A stretch of DNA of 64,000 bases from Malurus cyaneus samueli (GCA_009741485.1 CM019218.1:48785377-48849376), one strand, 5' to 3'; positions 1 to 11,607 are shown, numbered from the stretch's first letter. Program-made: numbers and translations. The notes: generated by a model from the letters alone, not told the origin.

Positions 1-85
1 ATTCGAAATACGTACTGTAATAAGAAATTGTACTAATTTCACCTCCCAATACTCACTTATGCTGTAATTTTTTTGTGATTAACAG

Positions 86-207
86 GCAGAATGCTTTAAG
101 AGAGGTCTATGCACATGCAGTTCTGGGACAACATTCTCATGTAGTAAGGTACTACTCTGCATGGGCAGAAGATGATCACATGCTCATACAGAATGAATAT
201 TGCAATG
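86..207 (+). CDS. WEE1: WEE1 exon (alpha-C helix to hinge)
   Basis: The acceptor is ..gattaacag and the donor is ATG|GTAAGT. The exon encodes the alpha-C helix, whose Glu (LREVY) pairs with the upstream ATP lysine, then strands 4-5 and the hinge QNEYCNG. The Asn there is the family gatekeeper and the Cys is the hinge cysteine. The first base completes a codon started in an exon outside the window, and the last base starts a Gly codon. Confidence 0.96.
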
Positions 208-3200
208 GTAAGTAAAGACAACATACAGGTGCCTACAAGTTCTTAACACTATTTAGGAATTGATTACCCATAGCTCATGCCATCTTTCTCTCAAGTGTCT
301 GATATTCCTTTCTATTGGAGAATGTGTATCAGATGTTTGAAGCTAAAACTGCAAAGTTGCAGACCAAGCATATTGGAATTACAGTGTAGTGTTTCTGAGC
401 AGCAGAATTGTTCTTCTATGCAAGAGTACAAGCTGGAATAGAGAAAACTGCTAGAGTTTCCGTGAAAAAAAGGAGACTAAACCTGATTTCTGAAGCATTT
501 TGCAATTGTTGATGTGCTGCCAGAGATTTGGAAGAGACACAGAAGCCTTTTCCCTTGTATTGATATCCTGTTAGTTTGTGTGCCAACTACAGTAGAAAAG
601 AATTTAATTATATTACAAGGCTAAAAAGGGTGGATACAGCACTAGATTTTACACTTACTGTATATTGCCAGCAAGTTCTTTGTGATATATTCACTTAATT
701 TTGGGAGCTACTTGTCATTACCTTGTCAACTGTTTGATGTAAAGAAATAAGTTGTTTTCTTTAATGTTTTAGGTGGCAGTTTAGCAGATGCCATAAGTGA
801 AAACTACAGGAATATGCGTTATTTTACTGAACCAGAACTGAAGGACCTGCTGCTTCAAGTGGCTCGAGGTTTAAAGTATATTCATTCAATGTCCCTGGTA
901 CACATGGATATCAAACCTAGTAAGTTTGTAGCTGCTTTACTCTGTATTGATAACTCCCTCAGTTCATTTAATCTGCTGCAGAAAAATGAACACAGTTAGC
1001 CACACCTTGCTAACTGTGAAATTCTTTCCTGAAGTTCTGAATAGGAGCACAAAGATGTCAGTTATAAAATTGGCTAGCAGACTTAAACTGTTGAGTTTAT
1101 CTTGGGTCCTTTTTGTGTAATTGACTCTACTTGCATAACACTTGGCTGCCTTCCCAGCAGAGGGGCCACAGCGAGGCAGCAATAGCTTTTCACTCTTTGA
1201 ATAGGGTATATATACAAATAAAACCATTGCATGGCTAAAGCAAACTGTAGTGAAACTAGGTCAAGTAGAAATGGTACAGAAATGTTTAACAATTCTGCTC
1301 TTTTTCAGGTAATATTTTCATATCTAGGACATCGGTCCCAAGTATAACTTTAGAGGAAGGCGATGATGATGACTGGTCATCTGATAGAGTCATATTTAAA
1401 ATAGGTGAGAAGCAGCACACTTGTGCTCTAAAGAATTGTATCATCTCGTTGTCTTCTGAAAAGTAACTTTCTTTTCTCTTTGCAGGTGACCTGGGCCATG
1501 TAACTCGAGTCTCTAGTCCTCAAGTGGAAGAAGGTGACAGCCGTTTCCTTGCAAATGAAGTCCTACAAGAGGTAATGGCTCTGCTTGCGAGAAACGGTGA
1601 TGTTAGTCCTGCATGCTGTTTCCTTTAGAAAAAATGGTTAATTAATTTTTGCTTTTTCTTTTCAAGAACTACACTCATTTACCGAAAGCAGATATTTTTG
1701 CTCTCGCACTGACTGTTGTCTGTGCTGCTGGGGCTGAACCACTTCCAACTAATGGGGACCAATGGCATGAAATTCGGCAAGGAAAACTACCCAGACTACC
1801 ACAAGTGCTTTCTCAAGAATTACTAGACTTACTAAAAGTAAGAACTCTCCTACTAGTGGCTTGCTGGTAAGTGTAATTTATTGTCTTGTTGGTCTTAATA
1901 AGAATGCCTTGTTTTCTTTTTCCCAAGGTTATGATTAATCCTGATCCTGAGAAAAGGCCTTCAGCTGTGGCACTGGTGAAGCATTCAGTGCTTCTCTCTG
2001 CTGCAAAAAAGAGCGCGGAGCAGCTCCGGATAGAGCTGAATGCTGAAAAATTCAAGAACTCGCTCTTGCAGAAGTAAGTAGGTCTTTGGGGTCCTTCAAC
2101 AGGACTTCGTTTCTAATAGGTTTTCTTCCACCTGACAATGAAATGAAATGATGATAAAACAGGAGTGTCCTTGTTAGTGTGTGAGATCCACAAATCTGTA
2201 TGCATGTGCGTACCTGAGAGTGCAAAGTGGGTCATGGAACTTTAAAAGGAACTTTCTCCACAGAAAGAGCTGCTTGAACACTCCAAGAGAATCTCAACAG
2301 CCCTATTATTATTCAAGGCATACAAAATGTTATGGTTTTAAAAAAATGTTTCAGGACGGTGCACACTTTTGTGACAGGTGTAGCCTAACTTACATCTCTA
2401 TATGATTTGAGTCTGTGTTTTCCTAGGTAATTTGTGCATTGAAACATGTTGGAAAACATTATTTAAATGACATATTTTGAACTTATATGAAATGGCACAT
2501 CAGGAATGTTACAGGACTAATTTGACCTGTACACAGCACTGTTTTTGGGTCACCAGAGAATCATTTGTATCAAAAGACTATCTTGTCCTGCCCATTGCTC
2601 GAACGTTCAACTCTGAATTAAAGCTTGGAAGAAGAGATTCCCTTTAGGAAAGTCTGATTTCTGCTTAAGTTTCAGGGAAAGAGTTAGTAAATTTATAAGC
2701 AGCTGTCTGACTCTTTCACTACAGTAATCTTTGCATGAGTTACGCATAAGAGGCAGGCTTTTACGAGGGACTATACAACACTGATTTCTTTCTGAGTGGT
2801 TTGTCTTGAATGAAGATGTTACTTTCATGTTCAGGTTCACCCCATTGTTACCTGCTTGTCTTGCCATTGCTAGTCTGACCACAGCCAGATGTGCTAATTA
2901 GATGGTTATCTTCATAATATTATGAATTACACTGAAAGAATAATCAGACCGTTCATGTCTGTTAAAGGCCAGATTTGCTGATGTAAGCTTCTTGCTTATA
3001 TAAAGACAACATATTTTGGTATCACTTTAAAGAGAAAATGCCAAAGCTAGTGTTTTGGGAAGTCTCCTCCTGACCTGGCAACAAGAAGGATACATCCTTG
3101 TAAGTCCAGGAATGATTTAGAAAGAATGTTTAGCCACAGTAATTTTTAATGTTGTGTAGCATAATGTTCCATGAAATACTTCAGAGAGTTATTTGGTGGG

Positions 3201-4687
3201 GGGAAAGGGTGTGGTTTATTTTGGGTTTGTTTTTTCTTAAATTTCTGCATTTGAAACATTTTAAATCCTTCTGTATGTAAGTCATCTTTAGTGAAAATAA
3301 TCCTTTTAAGGCAACTCAGCTTTTCTACTGTGTTGTCCTCTTCAAGATTTCTAGGCAAGAGTTCAAGACTTCTAGGGAAGAGTGGAAGGATATTGTAAAA
3401 CTTTATTTCCTGGTAATGGTGTGGTGGTAGGGCAAGCACGTGTGTATTTGTCACTGGTGTTCACAAGGAATAGGACGGAAAATTGGTTGCATTTTCTTGC
3501 AGTGAACTGACACAGTGATGATGTGGGGGTGATTAGATGGGGCGCGGGTGTTAATGAGTAATACTTTTCTTAAAAGAATGGGACTTCCTTAATAAACTAA
3601 AATACGTAGCTTAAAACTGAATACACCCACACCAATATACAGCAAGCTTTTAAAATTTGATTTTGCTTTTCACCCAGCTGTAAAATGAGATTACAAATAC
3701 TAGCTCTTATAGTAAAGTTCTTTGATGGTTTATTTGTGATAGTGGAAGGAATAGAGTATGGGAGAAGGCTTAAAGTTAGCTATATGTCAGTATTTGAGGG
3801 AAGGAGAAAAGCAAAAGGGGTAAACCTTTTATAAAGATAGCTTTTCTCTTTAGTTGGACTATTTTATAGTTTTATCCTGCATTTGATTTAACTTTGTCCT
3901 CAGACTGGGTATTGGTAGTTTCGTGAAACAGAATAATTGGAGGAATGTTGCCCAGGGGCAATGGCCTGTGCTACCATCAGTGACTCTGCCTCGCAGGCTC
4001 ACATTTTTGTTAGGCAAAAAACATGGAGGCGGTGATAAGCTTTTGATGTGGGTATGCAAAAGGGAAAGGATGATTCCTGAGTTGCCTGTTGCCGACATCT
4101 CTGTTCATCTAAGTGTGTGTTGGAGTCTCCCACAGAAGATCAGGTGTGGCTGAACATGCTTCCTTTGAGCAAACCTCAGTAAAGAGCTCTGCCTTAGCAC
4201 ATGCCGTGTGCTGGGAAGTAAACAGCACCCTACTGTGTCCTGGTAATTGAAGTGTTGAGCTGCTTATAACAGGCTGGATTTCAGAATCTGAGTTGTGTGA
4301 ATTTTTCATTTCCTTCCCTTGCTTTTCTAAAGAAAGAACATCTAGACAAGTAATGAGCATCCCACCGCTGCCCTCTGGGTTGGAAACAGGTGGATGCAAA
4401 TTAACCATCTCAGAATGACCTAAAATTGACCTTAAGTCTTGAGTTGAGATCTGCTGTAGTTGGTTTGCTGTCTCTTGCTGTGATTAGCCCATGGTCCTTG
4501 GGGGGCTGCTGGGGTGACACTGTCCCTGTCTTACAGAGAGCTGAAGAAGGCCCAGATGGCGAAGGCTGCAGCTGAGGAGCGAGCGCTGTTCACTGACAGA
4601 ATGACAACGAGATCGACCACACAAAACAGACCATCCCGGCTCATTGGGAAGAAAATGAACCGCTCCCTGAGTCTTACCATATACTAA
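86..4687 (+). CDS. WEE1: WEE1, 3' part of the gene (last seven coding exons, spliced)
   Basis: WEE1 is the nuclear tyrosine kinase that phosphorylates the inhibitory tyrosine of CDK1 and restrains mitotic entry. Seven exons join in frame: 86-207, 773-919, 1309-1404, 1486-1571, 1667-1837, 1928-2073 and 4537-4687. They give about 305 residues, the C-terminal half of a protein of roughly 650. The kinase landmarks are visible in order: the alpha-C helix ([11 protein letters not shown]), the hinge with the Asn gatekeeper (QNEYCNG), the catalytic loop HMDIKPSN, the DLG metal-binding motif that WEE1 has in place of DFG, the activation segment and the C-lobe. A basic tail ends in SLTIY-stop. All introns are GT-AG. 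The glycine loop and the ATP-anchoring lysine lie upstream of the window, so the gene is partial here. By comparison with the usual 11-exon vertebrate gene these are exons 5-11 (inferred). Identity comes from remembered vertebrate WEE1 and is essentially certain. WEE1B/WEE2 is less likely given the tail and the SWAP70 neighbour. Confidence 0.97.
208..772 (+). other. WEE1 intron, no feature seen
   Basis: This 565-bp GT-AG intron is AT-rich and ends in a T-rich tract before ..gttttag. I see no repeat, RNA gene or reading frame of note. Confidence 0.85.
773..919 (+). CDS. WEE1: WEE1 exon (catalytic loop)
   Basis: This exon encodes GGSLADAI through [13 protein letters not shown] and contains the catalytic Asp of HMD (the family's HRD variant). 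The donor is CCTA|GTAAGT and splits the Ser codon of KPSN. If the intron were retained, the frame would soon stop at 997-999. Confidence 0.96.
920..1308 (+). other. WEE1 intron, no feature seen
   Basis: This 389-bp GT-AG intron ends in a pyrimidine tract (gctctttttcag). Nothing else is recognised in it. Confidence 0.85.
1309..1404 (+). CDS. WEE1: WEE1 exon (acidic kinase insert)
   Basis: This exon encodes SNIFISRTS, then a short acidic insert ([12 protein letters not shown]), then RVIFKIG leading into DLG. The acidic insert lies between the catalytic loop and DLG, as in other WEE1 proteins, but its sequence is the least conserved part of the domain. The intron after it is only 81 bp. Confidence 0.96.
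1486..1571 (+). CDS. WEE1: WEE1 exon (DLG motif and activation segment)
   Basis: This exon encodes [11 protein letters not shown] through [14 protein letters not shown]. The DLG aspartate is the metal-binding residue. The acceptor is tctttgcag and the donor is GAG|GTAATG. The following intron is 95 bp. Confidence 0.96.
1667..1837 (+). CDS. WEE1: WEE1 exon (C-lobe)
   Basis: Phase 0 at both ends, 57 codons, [18 protein letters not shown] through [10 protein letters not shown]. The sequence KADIFALA is the alpha-F helix with its structural Asp. The donor is AAA|GTAAGA, and the next intron is only 90 bp. Confidence 0.96.
1928..2073 (+). CDS. WEE1: WEE1 exon (end of kinase domain)
   Basis: This exon encodes [19 protein letters not shown], which contains the conserved C-lobe Arg-Pro, followed by a helical tail reaching NSLLQ and part of a Lys codon. 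The donor is CAGAA|GTAAGT. Confidence 0.96.
2074..4536 (+). other. WEE1 last intron, 2.46 kb
   Basis: A GT-AG intron ending in ..tgtcttacag. It is AT-rich, with several short chance reading frames on both strands. I see no repeat copy, RNA gene or conserved exon in it. Confidence 0.8.
4537..4687 (+). CDS. WEE1: WEE1 terminal coding exon
   Basis: This exon encodes the C-terminal tail [18 protein letters not shown], a stretch rich in Ser, Thr and Arg, and [15 protein letters not shown], then TAA at 4685-4687. The tail carries the RSxS-type serine region by which 14-3-3 proteins bind WEE1 in other vertebrates (known of the family, not tested here). Confidence 0.96.
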
Positions 4688-5587
4688 CTGTGGAGTCTGG
4701 AAGGACTGCAGAGATGGCCATAGCATCTCTGCTGGACTGAAGCCTGAGGAACCGAAGGAAGCCTTCAATTCCTGGTTTCACGTCTGTGATCAGTATCACC
4801 AGTTTTACAGCTATTGCTTCTGGGTTTTTACTTGTACTCTGTGGCTGATTTTGTATTAACCTTTTGAGTTAATGGACTCGGTTACTCTCTTGTCTGTCAA
4901 GGATCCTGGATGTTATTCCATACACCTTTCGGTTACACTGTTAGATGTTATGTTGTCCCAGGGTTAACCACTATAGTGGTGTGCTGCTTTGTAGTGTTAC
5001 AGCATTGTAATAAGAAGCAATATCCCTAATCTTTTAAGAAGGAGGGAGGGGCCTTACTTTGATTGTTAATTTTTTTTTTTTTTGGAGCAGAGGGGAATAA
5101 ATTTTGAAAGACAGGCTTTAAGGCCACCTACAGTCAACATACCTGATGTCAGGTAGAGTTTTGTTGTGAATTTTATTTGTGTATTCAACTGGGAGCACTT
5201 TGTAGGCATTGCATAAACCACAGCTTAGGAACCTGTGGAATTAAGTGCCATGTGGAACTGCTGCTATTTTTAGTTCAATGTCGTTGCTGTAAACTGTAGC
5301 ATTAAAACAATCATTATTGTGTTAATAGGCTTCTTGTTAAAGCAATTAAGTGAAACAAATGTAAGCTGCATTTTAGTGAGGGCAGCATTTTTCTCTCAAA
5401 GCTAGTGCATTGTGAAAAAATGCACCAATTTAATATTTGGACTCTGTATTAGTGTAGTGCAATTGTTAATGTCTTTGCTATTGATATTTTGTTATTCTTT
5501 CTAATAAGGTTCTCTGAATGTTCATATTTTCTTCAGTTGCCCATTCTTGAGGCTATTGTATGTTTGATTTTTTTATGTTGGAATACT

Positions 5588-5595
5588 TGTAAATA
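5588..5595 (+). promoter_or_regulatory. Candidate Pumilio-binding element in the WEE1 3' UTR
   Basis: The octamer TGTAAATA matches the Pumilio consensus TGTANATA and lies in the distal 3' UTR. Short matches occur by chance, so this rests on motif and location only. Confidence 0.35.
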
Positions 5596-5881
5596 GTTAC
5601 ATAGTGTGTTCAGGTTGTTTTTCATTGTTTATGTTGATAGGTTTGATCATGCTTATAGTGTACTACACTGAAACTGCAGTCTGGGATGCCAACAGACACA
5701 GCTTAACTATTCAGTTGGAAGTTCCAAAATGTGGAACAGAATATGGCCATGGAACTGGTGCTGATATTGAACCTAGGCTGACAGAACTGTTCTAATTGCT
5801 GTCTTGTCTCTTCATTCATTTTACTTAAAACAATGTTTCCCTTTTGTGCTCTATTTGTTCTTACTAGTGTTGGATTTGAAT

Positions 5882-5887
5882 ATTAAA
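5882..5887 (+). terminator. Probable WEE1 distal polyadenylation signal (ATTAAA)
   Basis: ATTAAA followed within about 20 bases by a T/GT-rich stretch (gttctgtttgttt), a typical signal plus downstream element. AATAAA at 5096-5101 is a possible proximal site. Confidence 0.55.
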
Positions 5888-5905
5888 GTTAAAAGTTCTG
5901 TTTGT

Positions 5906-6924
5906 TTAATATTGTCTAATACTTATTTAACTTAGTAGTTATGGAAATAAGATACTGAGTCGGGAATATACTATGGCAAGTCCTGATGAGATCTGCTTCC
6001 CACTCATGCCTAATGCTTGTGATTCCCTCTCATAAGAGTGGGACTGAAATAAGACATAAGATGTTGCTGATAGTTAGGAGAAGCACCCTAGTTGGTGTGT
6101 TCGTGTCCAAAGCAGTCTGTTCTCTGCAGCCTCAGGAATGCTATTGCATAGGGAAAGATGAAACCCCTGGAAGAAGTGGAACCCATGACTGAAGATGGAA
6201 GAATACAAAGTATGTGAAGAAAGACCTGGGTCTGAGGTAAGGAAGACAACTCGGGAACTGCTGAGAATGGGAAGACAACTGCTTATTTAGAAGTTGGGAG
6301 GAGTTGGAATAGTTTAGAACACGTAATGGCATGTTCTGTGGTACAGAGGCAGATGTAAAGAAGAGAAACACAGTAAATGAAGGCTTAATATATCCCTCTG
6401 TTGTGAAAGTTTTTACCTTGTGTTACAGCCACAGGTGACTCAGAAGCTGTATTTGAATTGAATGGACTGTCATAAAATTGAGCTTTGCAATTAGGAAAAG
6501 AATAACTGCTAAGTAAGAGTTTTCAGTTCTATTTGTATATGACAGTGAAATTCAGAGGTTTGGTTTAACTTTATATTAATTGAATATACAATTATCAGTT
6601 AAAATTGGTACCCTGGAATACCTTTAATTTTTACTTTATATGATAGCCCCGTCTTGTTTGTGAGAACTTAAAATATATAGATTGGTTGCAGTGTCTTAAT
6701 GTTCCTCTACATTGAGACCTTTACCTAAGCATACTTCTAAACAGTCAGAAATACTAATTGGTGGAGGATTAGTGAATTTAAGCTTTTGTTTCTCTATAGT
6801 GAAAAAAATCCTTATTCTACCTGTGATAATTCCTCTGCACCTGCATCACCCATTTTCAGAGGCCTGTAACAGCAGTGGCATTGCTGTGCAAACAAACAAT
6901 CCATGCTGTGGGCTTGGAGAGCTG
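5906..6924. other. Intergenic, nothing recognised
   Basis: About 1 kb of AT-rich sequence between the WEE1 3' end and a CR1 copy. I see only short chance reading frames. Confidence 0.7.
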
Positions 6925-7912
6925 TGCTCATGGCTGGGCAAAAGATGAGTGGTGGATTGTGCCACATCCCATTGGGGCAGTCACCGGTGCTGTTCCCTAG
7001 GGATCTGTGCAGAGCCCAGTCCTGTTTAATGTCTTTATCAATGATCTGGAGAGCTCCCTCAGTTTGCAAATGACATCAAGTTGTGCAGGAGTGATAGTCT
7101 GCAGGGCAGGAAGGCTCTGCAGAGGGATCAGGACAAGCTGGATCCATGGGTTGAGGACACATCTACAGGAGGTTCAATGAGGCGAAGTGCAGGGTCCTGT
7201 CCCTGAGTCACAACAAGCCCATGGTGCACCACAGGCTGGGAGCAGTGGATGGAAAGCTGCCCAGTGTAAGAGGACCTGGGAGTGCTGCTGATAGCAGCTG
7301 AACCTGAGCCAGAGTGTGCCCAGGTGGCCAAGAAAACCAGTGACATCCTGGTGTGTATCAGCAATAGAGTGGCCAGCAGGACCAGGGCAGGGATTGTCCC
7401 CCTGTGCTGGGCTCTGAGAAGGCCACACCTGGAATGCTGTGTCCAGTTCTGAACCCCTCCATTCAGGAAGGAGACTGAGGGGCTGGAGCGAGTCCAGAGA
7501 AGGGCAATGGAGCTGGGGAAGGGTCTGGAGCACAAATCTGATGAGCAGCTGAGGGAGCAGGGGGTGTTTAGTCTGGAGAAAGGAAGGCTCAGGAGAGACC
7601 TTGTCACTCTCTATAACTGCCTGAAGAGAGATTGTAGCCAGGTGAAGGTCTTCTCCCAAGTGACAAGAGGAAACAGCCAGTTGTGCCAGGAGAGGTTTAT
7701 GTGGGATGTTAGGAGACATTTCTTCACTGAAACAGTTGCCAAGCATTGGAACGGGCTGCCCAGGAAAGTGGTGGTGTCACCATCCCTGGGGTTTATATAA
7801 AAGCTGTGTGGATGTGGCACTTAGGGACATGGTTGAGTGGTGGTCTTGGCAGTGCTGGATTCACAGTTGGACTCCATGATTTTAAGGGTATTTTCCAACC
7901 TAAAGAATTCTC
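6925..7912 (+). mobile_element. CR1 non-LTR retrotransposon, 5'-truncated and decayed
   Basis: This is the 3' part of a CR1 LINE in sense orientation: the end of the reverse-transcriptase domain, the C-terminal region of ORF2 and the 3' tail. Around 7010-7055 the sequence matches the CR1 stretch encoding PVLFNxFINDLE. A downstream part matches the avian CR1 consensus through 'tggccagcaggaccag' and 'ctggagcgagtccagagaa'. The tail near 7860-7912 resembles the family 3' end but is diverged. In the catalytic box the remnant reads F-A-N-D where active CR1 has F-A-D-D, and the frame is broken by small indels, so it is inactive. The limits are approximate. Confidence 0.93.
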
Positions 7913-10774
7913 TGGGTCTGTTCTAGTGCTCATCACAGGTTTTGTCTGCCCAGGTTAAATGATGTGACTGAAGTGACTTCAGATGTTTTAACTTTTTCCT
8001 GTGTGCCAAGGCCAGTATTTTAAAAGATGTTTCAGTGTTTTAAAGTAGTTTATGGGACCACTAAGAATGGTGACATTTTATCTCAAAATTTCATGAGCTT
8101 TCCTGGTGCCAATGGTGAGGCAGTGGATCCTGGCTGCAGTGGTGGCTAGTGGGAAGAAGCAGAGAATTTGGCAAGTGTGTGTTAATGCTTCCCATGAATA
8201 TTCCCAGCATCCAGTGATTCATGAGCCAGATGCTTACTGAGTAAGAAGTGGTATCTATTTTTACTGTCATTGAAGGGGTTTTCTTTTTTTTAAAAGGAAG
8301 AATCTTACAGTAATTATGGTAGCTTACAAATTTATTGCACAAACAGGACTTGCCTGACTATGGACAAATTTGGCCAAGTTGCCTTTCTGGGTGGAAGAAG
8401 AAGCCATTCACCTCTCACAAAAAAAGTGGAGTTGGATGTTAGCTGAAAAAATTCTACCAAGCACGATGTAACAGAATGAGCTTCAGCACTTTAAGAGGAA
8501 GGCTTTATCTCAATTTAAGGAGCAGGCATCAGAGTTGGGTGATAAATGTGAATTTATTTAGGTTAAATTTCCAATAATGATGTAGCATAGTAGCTTATAT
8601 TTTTTGATCAGATGACATGTCTTCATGAAGAATTCACCTGCTTTCAAGTATTTTTATATTTGCTTTATTTAATAGCCCCTCTTCTCTACACATTTGGCTG
8701 CTCCTTTGTCTTCTGCTTCTTCTAATGATACATTTCTGGTCCATATGACCTGTGTGCTCTTGCTCAGTCTTCTGGCGTCTTGTGCCCAAAATCTGGCTGC
8801 TGTGATGGACTAAAGCTCTTACAGATTCAGTTTCCTGTAAAGACACAACACCACTTAACACTGAAAAATTAATTTCAAGTATCAAGGATTGATTCACTTT
8901 TTGAATAATTCATCTTGGTAATCAAAGCTTTCCATTGTCTGTAGAAATACTGATGTGTTTGCAAGCTAAATTATTTAATTGAATCATAAATGCTATACTT
9001 AGAAAAATATTGAGTGACATCTGGTGTTCAAACAATGGCATAAATAGAATTCCATGCAGTATGTCAAAATACATTTGGGGCCATCTTTGTGTTTTTGTTA
9101 AGCTATCAACACACAGCAGTTGTCTAGGCTTTTTTGATGATTTTTTGTTCATTTTTGTTCCAAATATCCTGTTGCCCTGTTAGTTGGAATGGATTTGACT
9201 TACTAAAATGTAAACCTGGAAAGCATGCTTTCAACTTGGCTTATTTATAAGCTTACAGACAAGCTTTACCTCCACTTAGAAATGGAGTTAGGCACTGCTT
9301 ATATATGCCAAAGTGGGATTTCAATGACATAGCTTGCAGTACTTTAGACGATAACATTGAAAAGTTCTAACTAGAAGTATGTTTAGGCATCCTGTCCTTG
9401 CTGATCTGGAGCAGGGGAGCACCATGTGCTTGATGCCCTCCCAAAAGCTGGCCAGCTGGATCTTGTCTGAACGTGTTTTGTAGTCTCCAGCAGCACCTGC
9501 TGGACAAAATTGTTAACTGTGTTAATTGTGTTAACTGAATTTTTGTCTTTGAGGTGTTTGTGTGCTGGTATGACACCTGACCCTGATTGTTAGAAACCAT
9601 TACCTTGTTCTGCAGCAGTGACTGAGCAACCTTGCCAGCAGCAGCTCAGGTAAGTGCCTTTCAATTTGTTCATCCCCAATCACCCCATCAGTTGTGTGGG
9701 CTTGGAGGAAGCACCCTCATGATGTGCCCGTGTGTGTGGCTTGGCTGTAGCGTGTGCATGTGTTTGATAAACCTGTGTTTATCAATACCTATGGACCCCT
9801 GCTGGAGCTGGGCTTGAGGACACGGGTATGAACATGACCAGCAACAATCAAAAGTGGGGCTGTGCCCTGCCTGAGCCCTGCCTTCCTCCAGTGAAGCCTG
9901 GAAACTCTCTGAGGGAACACTGTTGAGCTGACTGAAGATTCTCAGCTCCAGAAATGCAGCATGGAGAAAGCAGGAAGAAACTGGGCAGGAGAGCACTCAG
10001 GAAATAGAGGTCCTGTTTCTGTCTGAACAGTTGGAAACGGACGAAGATTCTATCTTCCCAAAGTATAATGGGATTAGGCTAGGGGAAAGGGAGGTGCCCT
10101 GAGGAGAGAATATTGCTGTGCCTAATTAAACAGGAAGCAATTTATTATTGTTTAACATGTTGGTCAGAGATCTATGGTTGTCCATGCCTAAAAACAAACT
10201 TGAGATTCTGGATAGTCCTGAAAAATCTCAAGCATTGGTTTCAAAGATCTTCCCTTTTGCCAGTCATTTGACTCCCTTATAATAGACAATATCAGCACTT
10301 AGCATGACATCTGAGTTATCATCCTAGTCTAAACTGATTTCTCTTTGATCTATGATGAAAGCAGACTAAGTGGCCTGACTGATTAATGATCTGTATATCC
10401 CCCCCCCCCTGCCAGACAAGGGGGCTAATGGACATAAAACCTGCTGCTGTTGCTGAATTACCATTTACATACAGGAAGATTCCATGTGTTCTGCTTGCAT
10501 CCTGAGGGAGATCTTGTTCATCCACTGATTTACAAAGAGCAGAAGGCCACTAATGAAGTATTTTAAGCAAGGTGTTTTGCAGGAGAGGGATGGGGGGATA
10601 CAAGAAACACCTGCTATTGCTAGCTTTTAGTAGTCTCACCAAGCTCAGGTGATGTTTCTGCCTCTGCAGCTCTTTGCTCTTGCCTCTTTTCACTCTCATC
10701 AAATCATGTGCTGAGATGTTCAGGGCAGAATCTCTCCATATATTTGATGTACACCTTAGCGTGTGGGTTGCGCT
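7913..10774. other. Intergenic, no gene recognised
   Basis: About 2.9 kb of mostly unique, AT-rich sequence. It contains a perfect short inverted repeat at 9764-9785 and a splice-site-flanked 34-nt stretch at 9616-9649 with no consistent coding frame. No repeat family is recognised. Confidence 0.65.
9764..9785. repeat. Short perfect inverted repeat
   Basis: Two perfectly complementary 9-base arms (ttgataaac and gtttatcaa) flank a 4-base loop. No function can be assigned, and it may be chance. Confidence 0.6.
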
Positions 10775-10841
10775 GGGTTAGCAGGTGGGCCCAATGATAC
10801 TGGAGGTCTTTTCAAACCTGAAAGATTCCATTATTGTGATT
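10775..10841 (+). mobile_element. CR1 3' tail fragment
   Basis: The sequence around 'actggaggtcttttcaaacctgaaa' and 'gattccattattgtgatt' matches the diverged CR1 3' terminus (dispersed tail and octamer-like repeats). Only the last 60-70 bases are recognisable. Confidence 0.7.
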
Positions 10842-11607
10842 GACTATCCTCTACATTGACCCTGCTTGAATGGCTTTTTCCATTGACTATTTCTCTTTCC
10901 ATTTTCCATCCCAAAAATGGTATCAGATGGTTACTGCAGCACACATGGGATTGAATTTCCTCTCTCTCTCTGCAGGAGAGGTACCTGTGGTATTCTGTTC
11001 CGTGGTGAGTTCTGTGACTGTGTAAAATACCTTATCAGCTGAAAGTGCAGACTAAGATGTGTGTTACCACAGTGGAACTGAAAGGTAACCTAATGTTTTA
11101 TCCCTTCATTATATTTGTTTTGTTAAGTTTAGATACAAAATGCATGTACTGGGGTACATGTGTATAAATGTTAGAAAACTGTAGTGAAATAGATGTAGCT
11201 TGCTGTAATCCTTTTAACAATTGCTCTGGAAGTCTTAGAAGTGAATGGAAAATTCTCTACTTTTTTTTTTTTTTTAGAAGAGACTGAACTGCAGTTCTGA
11301 TTCAGCATCTAATGCTGCTTCCTGTTTCACCAAAAACAACTAAAGTGTTTTAAAATAACAGAAAAAACCAAATTCCTCAGAAGGCTTGAAGATTGGGTCA
11401 TGGTATAGTCACATATATATTTACTGTATTTTATGCTCTTCCCCAAGGTTTACTTGAGATGTTTTATGGCAGGAGTAGTCTATTCAGAAATGATGAAGCA
11501 CTTGCTTCATTTTTATTTTCTACTGAAACATCGCTGTGAAGCGGCATATACTAGAAACACAGTTTGCTGCAAAGTTGGCTTAATGGTCTTCAATTTCTTC
11601 CATTTAG
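10842..11607. other. Intergenic, with one candidate 29-nt exon
   Basis: This segment contains a CT-rich tract with CAG at 10975 followed by a 29-nt stretch and GTGAGT (see the separate entry), and a long T tract near 11262-11276. Otherwise nothing is recognised. Confidence 0.5.
10976..11004 (+). other. Candidate micro-exon, unrecognised
   Basis: A 29-nt stretch flanked by a strong polypyrimidine acceptor (tctctctctctgcag) and a perfect donor (TG|GTGAGT). Read from its first base it is open (ERYLWYSVP plus two bases), and it joins in frame to the exon-like segment starting at 11608. It could be a chance pair of splice signals, and no homologue is known to me. Confidence 0.2.

Larger units (their letters stand above)
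4688..5905 (+). other. WEE1: WEE1 3' UTR
   Basis: The UTR runs from the stop codon to a likely cleavage site after the ATTAAA at 5882-5887, which is followed by a T/GT-rich tract suitable as a downstream element. An earlier AATAAA at 5096-5101 could give a short isoform. The segment is AT-rich with long T runs. The open frame at 5604-5795 inside it looks like chance. The 3' end is inferred. Confidence 0.7.

Noticed and set aside
5604..5795. 63-codon frame with a hydrophobic start, downstream of WEE1
   Set aside because: It lies inside the WEE1 3' UTR before the distal polyadenylation signal. The composition changes along its length and no homologue is recognised.
7128..7746. Minus-strand open frames of 159 and 190 codons
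   Set aside because: They lie antisense to the CR1 copy and reflect its codon structure, not a gene.
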